A stretch of DNA of 32,183 nt from Gammaproteobacteria bacterium. Lineage in GTDB: Bacteria; Pseudomonadota; Gammaproteobacteria; Pseudomonadales; Azotimanducaceae. The translations under genes and the position numbers were made by a program. This document shows positions 25,952-32,183 of this stretch, piece by piece; position 1 is the first letter of the stretch; each line of letters begins with the position of its first letter. The stretch lies in assembly GCA_002684495.1 (NCBI GenBank), contig NYVG01000015.1, positions 108,270 through 140,452 on the forward strand, given 5' to 3'. The notes under the pieces were generated by a model. That model searched no databases. It was given only the letters and a program-made list of their open reading frames with translations, and was not told where the DNA came from.

Positions 25952-26740
25952 CTATTCCCCCTCGGTATTGCTTTGCCATTGAGGCGGGCGTTTTTCTAAA
26001 AACGCACTGACACCTTCAAACTGGTTTTCGTCCTGCCACAGCTGGATAAAACGCTGACGTTCCAGCGCGTAGCCTTCGCTTAGGGTCTGGTCCCGCGCAG
26101 CCATAATCAATTCCTTACAGGATTCCACTGCGCTAGGACTTTGTTTTTGTACCGGCGCTACAAGCTCCAGACAATGCTGTAATGCCCCACCAGATTCCAC
26201 AACCTCGGACACCAAACCAATGGTTAGGGCTTCCTGGGCCGACAGCCGCTCACCCAACAGCACCATGCGTTTGGCCCACTGCTCACCCACCAGCCAAGCC
26301 AATTGTTGAGTACCAAGACCACAGGGTAAAAGACCAACAGCACATTCAGGCAACGCTAACTGAGCATGCTGCTCAGCGATACGAATGTCACAGGCAAGGG
26401 CCACTTCAAGACCACCGCCCATGGCGTACCCATTGATAGCCGCAATGCTGATACCCCGATAGGTACTCAATACCTGAAATGCGTCGCCAAAAGCCGTTGA
26501 AAAATCCGTCGCCTGAGCCACGTCACGATGCTGAAAGCGCTGCAGATCTGCGCCGGCAGAAAAGAATTTGTCGCCGGCACCGGTCAAAACAAGGGCACGA
26601 TTGGCGGGATTCACATTCAGCTCTAAGACAATTTGCTGCAACTGGTGCAGACTCTCCGGCGTCCACGTATGCGCTGGTGGATTATTAAATGTCAACACAC
26701 TGACGTATTCACGGTGTTCAACGATTAACGCGTCACTCAT
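25952..26740 (-). CDS. Enoyl-CoA hydratase/crotonase family
   Basis: The 262-residue protein keeps both catalytic glutamates of the family: Glu112 in GGGLEVALACD and Glu132 in LPECAVGLLPCGLG. The oxyanion-hole glycine is in FSAGADLQRF. With both acids present it should be a true hydratase, probably of methacrylyl-CoA given its neighbours, rather than a thioester hydrolase. The start overlaps the dehydrogenase stop by four bases (ATGA), showing translational coupling, and mmsB starts two bases after the stop. Confidence 0.9.
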   Translation of the reverse strand: MSDALIVEHREYVSVLTFNNPPAHTWTPESLHQLQQIVLELNVNPANRALVLTGAGDKFFSAGADLQRFQHRDVAQATDFSTAFGDAFQVLSTYRGISIAAINGYAMGGGLEVALACDIRIAEQHAQLALPECAVGLLPCGLGTQQLAWLVGEQWAKRMVLLGERLSAQEALTIGLVSEVVESGGALQHCLELVAPVQKQSPSAVESCKELIMAARDQTLSEGYALERQRFIQLWQDENQFEGVSAFLEKRPPQWQSNTEGE

Positions 26741-27897
26741 TTTAAATTCTCCGTACCATTGGGCTGTAACAAACGACGGGCGATAATGACTCGCATAACT
26801 TCGTTGGTGCCTTCCAAAATTTGATGGACCCGAGCATCACGAAAAAACCGCTCGATTGGAAAATCGCGCAGGTATCCATAGCCGCCATGCAACTGCATGG
26901 CTTCATTACACACCTTAAACCCGGTATCCGTTGCAAAACGTTTCGCCATCGCACAGTAGGCGGTTTTCTCGGGGTGATCTGAATCTAAGGCCCAGGCAGC
27001 TTTATAGACCATTTGCCGAGCAGCAACGAGTTCCGTGGCCATGTCAGCCAAGCGAAATTGCAGCGCTTGAAAGTCGGCCAGCACCTGGCCGAATTGCTTA
27101 CGCTCGGAGAGATAGCGTTGAGTCATGTCTAGGGTCGCCTGAGCTGCACCTAGGGAGCAAGCCGCTATATTGATACGGCCGCCCTCTAGGCCCCGCATAG
27201 CAATCGAGAAGCCCTCGCCTTCCGCTCCCAGCAGATGATGCCTGGGAATCCGAACATTCTCGAAGCTGATGGCACGGGTGGGTTGGCTATTCCAGCCCAT
27301 TTTAGCTTCATTCTTGCCGAAGCTCAGGCCGGGTGTATCGCTGGGCACGGCAAAGGCGCTAATACCCCCAGGGCCGTCGGCCCCGGTACGCGCCATTACG
27401 ACAAGAACGTCGGTATCGCCAGCACCACTGATAAATGCCTTTGCACCGTTTAACACATAGTCCTCCCCATCACGCCGAGCCGAGGTGACTATGGATGCCG
27501 CGTCTGAACCTGCATTAGCCTCGGTCAAACAATAGGAAGCCAATTTCGTGCCAGCAGCCAACGATCCGGCCCAATCAAGGCGAACTTGTTCGCTGCCCCA
27601 AGTCGCTATCATCCACCCAGCCATATTGTGAATGGACAAGTACGCAGCAGTAGATGTACACCCTTGGGCAAGCTCTTCTAGGATCAGCGCAGCGTCAGTA
27701 CGGGATAGACCGATACCACCGACTTCTGCAGGACAATATAGTCCACAAAACCCCAACTGCCCGGCTGCGCGTATTGTCTCTACTGGAAAAATTTTCTGCT
27801 CATCCCAATTCGCCGCATTTGGTGCTAATTGATCTCGAGCGAATTCTCTAGCTACATCAACAAACGCTGTTTGTTGTTCGCTTAAAGCAAAATCCAT
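26737..27897 (-). CDS. Acyl-CoA dehydrogenase, isobutyryl-CoA-type
   Basis: The 386-residue protein is a canonical short-chain acyl-CoA dehydrogenase. YCLTEANAGSDAASI and LNGAKAFISGAG form the flavin and substrate loops. HGGYGYLRDFPIERFFRD precedes the catalytic-base region ILEGTNEVMRVIIARR. The start has GGAAGAG upstream. As first gene of an operon with crotonase and 3-hydroxyisobutyrate dehydrogenase, it most likely oxidises isobutyryl-CoA to methacrylyl-CoA in valine catabolism. The operon lacks 3-hydroxyisobutyryl-CoA hydrolase and methylmalonate-semialdehyde dehydrogenase (mmsA), which must lie elsewhere. Confidence 0.9.
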   Translation of the reverse strand: MDFALSEQQTAFVDVAREFARDQLAPNAANWDEQKIFPVETIRAAGQLGFCGLYCPAEVGGIGLSRTDAALILEELAQGCTSTAAYLSIHNMAGWMIATWGSEQVRLDWAGSLAAGTKLASYCLTEANAGSDAASIVTSARRDGEDYVLNGAKAFISGAGDTDVLVVMARTGADGPGGISAFAVPSDTPGLSFGKNEAKMGWNSQPTRAISFENVRIPRHHLLGAEGEGFSIAMRGLEGGRINIAACSLGAAQATLDMTQRYLSERKQFGQVLADFQALQFRLADMATELVAARQMVYKAAWALDSDHPEKTAYCAMAKRFATDTGFKVCNEAMQLHGGYGYLRDFPIERFFRDARVHQILEGTNEVMRVIIARRLLQPNGTENLK

Positions 27898-28152
27898 GTC
27901 TCTTCCTTTTCGTTCTGCAACTATCTATCCATCGCCGGCAATCCATTTCATGATTGTAATTTGACCCTAGCTTAACCCCTGTTCGCCACCGAACTCAGCT
28001 TGAAATTAGTTGGATTTCGACGTTCAAACTGATTGATCTGCCGCCCATGCCGTCTGCTTGCCTGATAGGAGCACCAATGACACCGAGGCGTGTTATTCCG
28101 CCACAGGGGTGTTGCTTTATCAGATATCCGCCACCGTCCGTCGGGTCTGGTA

Positions 28153-28167
28153 ACCAAATTTTTTGGT
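28153..28167. repeat. Inverted repeat ACCAAA-TTT-TTTGGT
   Basis: A perfect 6-bp-arm palindrome sits near the middle of the long intergenic region. The string TTTTTTGGTA within it recurs about 245 bases further right (28406-28415). It could be a regulator site for the valine operon or the VOC gene. Confidence 0.4.
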
Positions 28168-28182
28168 AGACTGTTATTAAAT

Positions 28183-28200
28183 TATGCACATTATTGCATA
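28183..28200. repeat. Inverted repeat TATGCA-N6-TGCATA
   Basis: A perfect two-armed palindrome with six-base spacing (one helical turn centre to centre) lies 15 bases from the previous repeat. Spacing and symmetry are those of a dimeric repressor operator. Confidence 0.4.
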
Positions 28201-28382
28201 GGGATTTACGGGGAAACTTAGTGTGCTTAAGGCCCTCTAACGTCGCACAAAAAACGATTTATTTGACTGTCTTTTCACCATAAGTGCGCCATTGTCATTA
28301 CCCATCTGGGTCCGCGATTCGCACTTACCGTGCTCTAAAGGTTTATAGCGGCATAGCCAAAAATAAACTAAAAATTTACTCG

Positions 28383-28398
28383 GTCTGCAATAGCAGAC
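28383..28398 (+). repeat. Hairpin GTCTGC-AATA-GCAGAC
   Basis: A perfect 6-bp stem with a tetraloop. A run of six T begins seven bases after the stem on the plus strand, so a weak Rho-independent terminator for a short rightward transcript is conceivable. Confidence 0.35.
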
Positions 28399-28517
28399 AA
28401 TGCAACTTTTTTGGTAACTTTGGCCGCACAAAAATTTAAACAATATAGACGCTACCTGGGCTTAACCGAAGCGACGCGCCAATTAGAGAAATTCTTGCTG
28501 AGCTATTAAGGAGCAAT

Positions 28518-28934
28518 ATGACTAATACATTTCATCTCGCAATACCTGCGGGCAACCTTGCAGAAACGAAGCGCTTCTACTGTGACGTTTTAGGGTGCGC
28601 CGAGGGTAACCAAGAGCCCGGGCGCTGGGTTGATATCAATTTTTGGGGCAACGAGCTCACCCTGCATCAGAGTGAGGAGCAACTGCCCGGCGTGCGACAC
28701 GACGTAGATATGGGTAACGTCAGTGTGCCGCATTTCGGCGCCCATCTGAGCGAAGCTGACTTTCAAGCATTGAAGGCTCGGATTGAGGCGCATCACATAG
28801 AGTACCTTGATGCCCCCTATCGCCGTTTTGTGGGTGATAAGTTCGAACAGGAAACGTTTTTCATCAAAGACCCTAATGGCAATGTCCTCGAGATGAAAAC
28901 CATGGTTAACCCAGAGGTGCTGTTCGAAAGCTGA
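28518..28934 (+). CDS. VOC-family protein (extradiol dioxygenase/glyoxalase-like)
   Basis: The 138-residue single-copy VOC domain begins TFHLAIPAGNLAETKRFYCDVLG. Metal-ligand candidates are His6 (FHLAIP), His72 (VPHFGAHL) and Glu125 (NVLEMK), the His-His-Glu pattern of dioxygenase-like members. FIKDPNGNVLE is the standard C-terminal block. The substrate is unknown. ATG 28518 has TAAGGAGC at ideal spacing. It stands alone between the long intergenic region and tRNA-Gly. Confidence 0.85.
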   Translation: MTNTFHLAIPAGNLAETKRFYCDVLGCAEGNQEPGRWVDINFWGNELTLHQSEEQLPGVRHDVDMGNVSVPHFGAHLSEADFQALKARIEAHHIEYLDAPYRRFVGDKFEQETFFIKDPNGNVLEMKTMVNPEVLFES

Positions 28935-29014
28935 TGATACGGCGATAAGCGCCTTAGCTGCGCCGAGGGTTCAACCAATCAGGCTCGGTTCCCGGTGTTC
29001 GGCGGTGAAGAAAT

Positions 29015-29090
<76 letters not shown>

Positions 29091-29124
29091 TAAGAGATTC
29101 AGAGCATTAACTCTGGGACGCGGA

Positions 29125-29152
29125 ATTTTATAGAAGTGTTGGTAGGTGTCAA
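29125..29152 (-). promoter_or_regulatory. Sigma70 promoter for tRNA-Gly
   Basis: On the minus strand TTGACA (29152-29147) is separated by 16 bases from TAAAAT (29130-29125), about 35 bases before the tRNA. A GC-rich stretch (CCGCGTCCC) follows the -10, like the discriminator of stringently controlled stable-RNA promoters. Confidence 0.8.
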
Positions 29153-29225
29153 ACGCTATCCGATTTTCTAGCTATTGAGAGAGCCTTAAAGGTGAAAAAA
29201 TCCTCTCATCTTCTTCTCCGGGGGC

Positions 29226-29253
29226 TTGATTTATCCAAGCTCTGGCACATAAT
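29226..29253 (+). promoter_or_regulatory. Candidate promoter of the small RNA
   Basis: TTGATT (29226-29231), a 16-base spacer and CATAAT (29248-29253) form a plausible sigma70 promoter on the plus strand. It would start transcription near 29260. Confidence 0.55.
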
Positions 29254-29290
29254 CATGGTCCCATTAGCAATTATTAAAAGGAGGTGATCA

Positions 29291-29329
29291 GTGTTATCTA
29301 TTGCAAGTTTTAGGGGTCATCTCGCGTAG
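29291..29329 (+). CDS. 12-codon ORF inside the small RNA
   Basis: GTG 29291 lies six bases from the GGAGG core of an extended Shine-Dalgarno and encodes MLSIASFRGHLA before TAG. Its stop codon falls in the first arm of the following hairpin, so a ribosome at the stop would melt that hairpin. That layout resembles regulatory leader peptides, but no downstream gene is served. Confidence 0.4.
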   Translation: MLSIASFRGHLA

Positions 29330-29367
29330 TTGATCCTTAACTACGAGCTGCTCTTAAATGAGCGAAA

Positions 29368-29391
29368 GGGCCGGTCCTCCGGCCCTTTTTT
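29368..29391 (+). terminator. Rho-independent terminator
   Basis: A perfect stem GGGCCGG/CCGGCCC with a TCCT tetraloop is followed by six T (29386-29391). On the other strand only three T follow, so it mainly stops rightward transcription, though it could weakly end the carboxylesterase-like gene too. Confidence 0.9.
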
Positions 29392-29451
29392 GTTGTCTTC
29401 ATTCCTTGTTTTTGCGCTTTGCTGGCCTCGCCGCGAGCGCATTTCGATGCT

Positions 29452-31002
29452 TCAAAGCCCCATGGCTTGCCAATTGTTTGCCATAGCAGTGCCTAAGATA
29501 CGGCTCTGTTTGGCAAACGGCCGCTCAACTATCGTTGGCTGGGGGCCTATTCGCAGGGTCGACTGCTGCTTGCTGTTGTATTCAGGGCAAGGCAGTTCCG
29601 GCAGGCTCGGATCACCATTGCGCGCAAAATTACACCAAGCTCTGCGCATAAGCGCACCGACCTCAGCAGCTGCAGCTGATGGCGGCTCAGCCACAGCGGA
29701 CCTGTCATTACCAAAGATAATCAGATCTGAGCCATGGGCCGCACTTATGGCAGGTGCTGCCTCAGCAAAATAGTAGCAGTAGGTTTTACCAGATCCCCGC
29801 AAGGCATGGCCATGAGCTACGCGCAATGTGGGTAATCGCGCCCAAACATCTCCCAACATAACTGTTTCGATCTGCTCAGGGCTGAGATTAGGTCGTTGTT
29901 CGACGTAAGTAGATAAAAGGCGCTCACGATCTACCCCTGCGGTGGCCAAAATTCGCTCGGCGTATTGGCGAATATGCACAGTTTGCACGGTCATGGCGTT
30001 GTCTGGCGCACTTACCATTTCATCAGCACAAGTCCCGGTCAAATAGTCCAGCTCCAATCCGAATCCGGCATGTGCGGCATCTGCTGGATGCACGGGCATG
30101 GATTCGCTGATTACTGGCAAATAGGGCTGGGGCGCTGCTTGCTGAAGCTTATGCACTGCCGGATACAAGGCTGCTAACTGCGCGCTCGGCACGGCCTGAA
30201 GCGCACTCAAATCACCTGCTTTTATACCCAACTGTTTAAGCACAAGCTCGGCTACGACTTGCGCTGTTTCTGGACGCTGCGCCGCATAAGCACCACTCTG
30301 GGGAATCACTCGATGCGCTAAACCACGGGCCGCCGGCGTCGCAACTAATGCTTGCAGCGTAACCGCACCATCTGCCTGACCAAATAGAGTGACGTTACCT
30401 GCATCGCCGCCAAACGCCGCGATATTCTCTTGAATCCAGTGCAATACCTGCATTTGATCAAGCACGCCGAGGTTGCCGGGACCAATCCCGTGCTGCATCG
30501 CCGATTCGAGGTAGAGGTAACTCTCTGCACCAAGACGACGATTACACGTCACCAGAACTACGCCTTCTCTGGCAAATTGACTGCCATCATATAGCGGCTG
30601 TGAGCCTGAACCTGACAGTTGGTCACCACCATGCATCCAAACCATCACCGGCAAATTTGTCGCGCTCGGATCCGGGGTCCAAATATTCAGGTTTAGACAG
30701 TCCTCGCCATGGGCCAGTAGCCCAGACGCCGCAGCTGGCTGCGGACAAATCGCCCCGAATTTATCGGCAACAAGCACCCCATCCCAGCTCTTGCGTCGCT
30801 CCGGCGCTTTGAAACGCAATGCGCCAAAGGGTGGCTCTGCGTAGGGAATGCCTAAAAACCGATGGACATCCGCACTAATCTCACCCTGGATTGCGCCCGC
30901 TTGAGTTCGCAGAATTGCACTCGGCCGGGCATTGCTGCAGCCGCCTAAAATACTGCCAGTGACCAAGACCCCGGCGCTTATGATGAAATCTCGCCGTCGC
31001 AC
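29452..31002 (-). CDS. Carboxylesterase type B-like lipoprotein lacking the catalytic serine
   Basis: The 516-residue protein has a twin-arginine lipoprotein signal: RRRDFIISAG, then LGG-Cys22. The alpha/beta hydrolase body follows the type B pattern: FLGIPYAEPPFGALRF, EDCLNLNIWTP, and GGDAGNVTLFG leading to the nucleophile elbow. The elbow reads Gly208-Gln-Ala210-Asp-Gly212 where the family has GESAG, so the serine is alanine. The acid (Glu328 in CADEM) and the histidine (His423 in AHGSD) remain. The NYRLG block is also altered (CNRRLGAESY). It is probably not a normal esterase; a binding role like that of cholinesterase-like adhesion proteins, or a changed mechanism, is possible. The GTG start has GGGAGAGG upstream. 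It follows an MFS gene by 17 bp. Confidence 0.88.
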   Translation of the reverse strand: MRRRDFIISAGVLVTGSILGGCSNARPSAILRTQAGAIQGEISADVHRFLGIPYAEPPFGALRFKAPERRKSWDGVLVADKFGAICPQPAAASGLLAHGEDCLNLNIWTPDPSATNLPVMVWMHGGDQLSGSGSQPLYDGSQFAREGVVLVTCNRRLGAESYLYLESAMQHGIGPGNLGVLDQMQVLHWIQENIAAFGGDAGNVTLFGQADGAVTLQALVATPAARGLAHRVIPQSGAYAAQRPETAQVVAELVLKQLGIKAGDLSALQAVPSAQLAALYPAVHKLQQAAPQPYLPVISESMPVHPADAAHAGFGLELDYLTGTCADEMVSAPDNAMTVQTVHIRQYAERILATAGVDRERLLSTYVEQRPNLSPEQIETVMLGDVWARLPTLRVAHGHALRGSGKTYCYYFAEAAPAISAAHGSDLIIFGNDRSAVAEPPSAAAAEVGALMRRAWCNFARNGDPSLPELPCPEYNSKQQSTLRIGPQPTIVERPFAKQSRILGTAMANNWQAMGL

Positions 31003-31019
31003 GCGGCCTCTCCCTATAT

Positions 31020-32183
31020 TTAGTCGGCTTGGGGCTGTACCTGTTCCAATTTACTGCCCCATAGGGGGCTCGAAAGACTTATGAGCACAAGCACTAGGAG
31101 CATACAGAACGCACTGATCACAATGGCTTGTTGGGGCCCAAATAGATCTGCTAAGTAACCGCAGAAGAGGGTGCCGATTGGACCTGCACCCATAAATGAA
31201 AACGCATAAAAGCTCATCACTCGAGCGCGCTGGGACGGCGGTGCTAATTGCTGCATAAGGGTGCGCGACATCGGCATGGCAATACCACCGCAAACACCCC
31301 AAACAAAGACTAAGAACATAAATAGCGGCTGGTTACTCACCAGCCCAGTGGTCAGCAGTACGACCGAGCCCAAACCCTGGGCCATAACCAAAGCACGTCC
31401 CGCCCGGGCGACAAAGCCAAGCTTTAACAGCGCCAATATACTAACGACTAGGCCAAGGGAATTAAGCGCATTCAACACAGCTAAATCTGCAGAGCTGCCA
31501 GCAAACACTTCGCGCATAACCAGCGGAAAACCAACAATGAACGCGCCCATAAAAAAGCAGCCCATGGCTATATTCTGCAACATGACCGTGCGCATAAGCG
31601 GGTTAGAGATCACGGTGCGAGCACCATCGAGCAGGCTCGTGAGCACATCTTCCTGTGGGCCTTCTGAGTCTTGTCTGGGCGCTACTTCGCGCAGTTGCAA
31701 ATAGGCCCAAACACCCAAAAGCAATACCACGCTTTGCACGACTAAAATGATTTCAGCACCTAACGTATCCGCCAGCCCGGCAAATGAGTAACCCAAAATC
31801 TGGAAGCCAAATTGACACAAGCTCGCCTGAATTACCGCCCGCTGAACGTCTGTGCCGGCCACATGATTGAGCAGACCATCACGAGCTGGGGTTAGAAAGG
31901 CAGAAGCACAACCCATCAGGAGCGCATAACCGATCATTACGGCAAAGCTCAGTGCTTGCACATAGACCGCTAGGGCTAAGAATAGTGGCATAAGGCCTGC
32001 GAATAGTTGCGACCAGGCGGCCTGACGCCACTGACCAATTCGATCCGCTAAAACACCGGCTATTAGAATGAACAGCATGCCCGGCAGCAATAATGACATC
32101 TGCGCCAAGCCGACACGCTCGGCTGGCTCTCGCAAAACCATAGTAACCAGCCATGCGAACACCACGGACTGCATGCCGAAGGC
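31020..32183 (-). CDS. MFS transporter (EntS/MFS_3-like), 5' end cut by window edge
   Basis: The 387 visible codons run from the right edge (AFGMQSVVFAWLV) and cover about eleven or twelve membrane spans; the true start lies outside the window. GVLADRIGQWRQAAWSQLF is the span 2-3 loop of the family. FLTPARDGLLNHVAGTDVQRAVIQASL matches the EntS-like branch, whose members export siderophores, macrolides and other compounds. An internal Met (32174) could be mistaken for the start but lies within the first span. The carboxylesterase-like lipoprotein gene begins 17 bp downstream, suggesting an operon. Confidence 0.88.
   Translation of the reverse strand, partial: AFGMQSVVFAWLVTMVLREPAERVGLAQMSLLLPGMLFILIAGVLADRIGQWRQAAWSQLFAGLMPLFLALAVYVQALSFAVMIGYALLMGCASAFLTPARDGLLNHVAGTDVQRAVIQASLCQFGFQILGYSFAGLADTLGAEIILVVQSVVLLLGVWAYLQLREVAPRQDSEGPQEDVLTSLLDGARTVISNPLMRTVMLQNIAMGCFFMGAFIVGFPLVMREVFAGSSADLAVLNALNSLGLVVSILALLKLGFVARAGRALVMAQGLGSVVLLTTGLVSNQPLFMFLVFVWGVCGGIAMPMSRTLMQQLAPPSQRARVMSFYAFSFMGAGPIGTLFCGYLADLFGPQQAIVISAFCMLLVLVLISLSSPLWGSKLEQVQPQAD

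Larger units (their letters stand above)
27898..28517. other. 620-bp intergenic region with several inverted repeats
   Basis: This is the longest non-coding stretch in the window and is AT-richer than its surroundings. It separates the leftward valine operon from the rightward VOC gene, so it holds both promoters. It contains three short inverted repeats, listed separately. A minus-strand open frame (28237-28443) has a Cys/Lys-rich, unprotein-like composition and no ribosome site, so I do not count it. I found no firm promoter pair, tRNA or terminator with a proper T-run. Confidence 0.6.
29260..29391 (+). ncRNA. Candidate stand-alone small RNA of about 130 nt
   Basis: A plausible promoter is followed by AAGGAGGTGATC (29278-29289), the exact complement of the last 12 bases before the terminal A of a typical 16S rRNA (GATCACCTCCTT). 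Then come a 12-codon ORF, a hairpin CGTAGTT-GATCCTT-AACTACG (29325-29345) and a strong Rho-independent terminator. No plus-strand gene follows; the next gene is on the minus strand. This makes it a discrete transcription unit rather than a gene leader. The hairpin loop GATCCTT could pair with AAGG of the Shine-Dalgarno, suggesting a structural switch. I do not recognise it as a known RNA family. Confidence 0.55.

Noticed and set aside
28237-28443. 68-residue minus-strand frame in the long intergenic region
   Set aside because: It is rich in Cys, Lys and aromatic residues with no domain, no ribosome site and no partner gene; it looks like chance translation of AT-rich DNA.
29278-29289. Fragment of a 16S rRNA gene on the minus strand
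   Set aside because: Only these 12 bases match the 16S 3' end; flanking bases do not resemble the rRNA helix, and a start codon sits at ideal spacing on the plus strand.
29330-29773. 147-residue plus-strand frame running into the carboxylesterase-like gene
   Set aside because: It starts inside the small-RNA hairpin, reads through the terminator and is then antisense to a clear protein-coding gene.

Overview
The window looks like ordinary chromosome of a free-living, probably marine, gammaproteobacterium. The evidence is a YhcB/ZapG-type division protein, class G malate synthase, a VC_2705-type sodium:solute symporter with its DUF4212 partner, glutathione-dependent enzymes, and a mid-50s GC content (estimated by eye). 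I see no phage, insertion sequence, CRISPR array, replication origin or rRNA operon. The gene content is catabolic and detoxifying: three SDR-fold enzymes, two acyl-CoA dehydrogenases, two TauD-type dioxygenases, two VOC proteins, a GST, an epoxide hydrolase and four exporters or transporters.

Layout, left to right. (1) 1-5.7 kb: a truncated NUDIX hydrolase, the two-subunit sodium:carboxylate-type symporter, then a leftward malate synthase G/SDR pair, which fits use of two-carbon acids. (2) 5.8-7.7 kb: a rightward group of three genes. The first is an SDR-fold protein carrying both signature motifs of halohydrin dehalogenases; it is followed by a GloA-type glyoxalase and a glutathione S-transferase. 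(3) 8.0-12.4 kb: an RND efflux adaptor/pump pair with a palindrome in its leader. (4) 12.4-15.3 kb: a CitE-like CoA-ester lyase, an SDR and an epoxide hydrolase. (5) 15.3-19.7 kb, leftward: an apparent operon of thioredoxin-fold fusion protein, UGSC selenoprotein, MFS transporter and TauD dioxygenase. (6) 19.8-25.0 kb: acyl-CoA dehydrogenase, a second TauD dioxygenase, YhcB, a MATE exporter and a secreted protein of unknown function. (7) 25.0-27.9 kb: a tight three-gene valine/isobutyrate-type operon. (8) 27.9-32.2 kb: a long non-coding stretch, a VOC protein, tRNA-Gly(GCC), a candidate stand-alone small RNA, a carboxylesterase-like lipoprotein that lacks its nucleophile, and a truncated MFS transporter.

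The strongest unusual observation is the selenoprotein. An in-frame TGA at 17766-17768 joins two halves of one 173-residue protein, giving the motif Sec-Gly-Ser-Cys-Thr-Ser-Cys. A stem-loop of the right geometry for a bacterial SECIS lies directly downstream. A standard gene caller would split or truncate this gene. Its upstream neighbour fuses a CPTC thioredoxin fold to a large domain I cannot assign, so the pair is a candidate redox system of unknown function.

Two further observations stand out. The halohydrin dehalogenase candidate shares the window with an epoxide hydrolase and a GST, the two usual ways to dispose of the epoxide it would make. A transcript of about 130 nt at 29260-29391 carries a nearly complete complement to the 3' end of 16S rRNA, a 12-codon ORF, a hairpin and a terminator, with no gene downstream on its strand.
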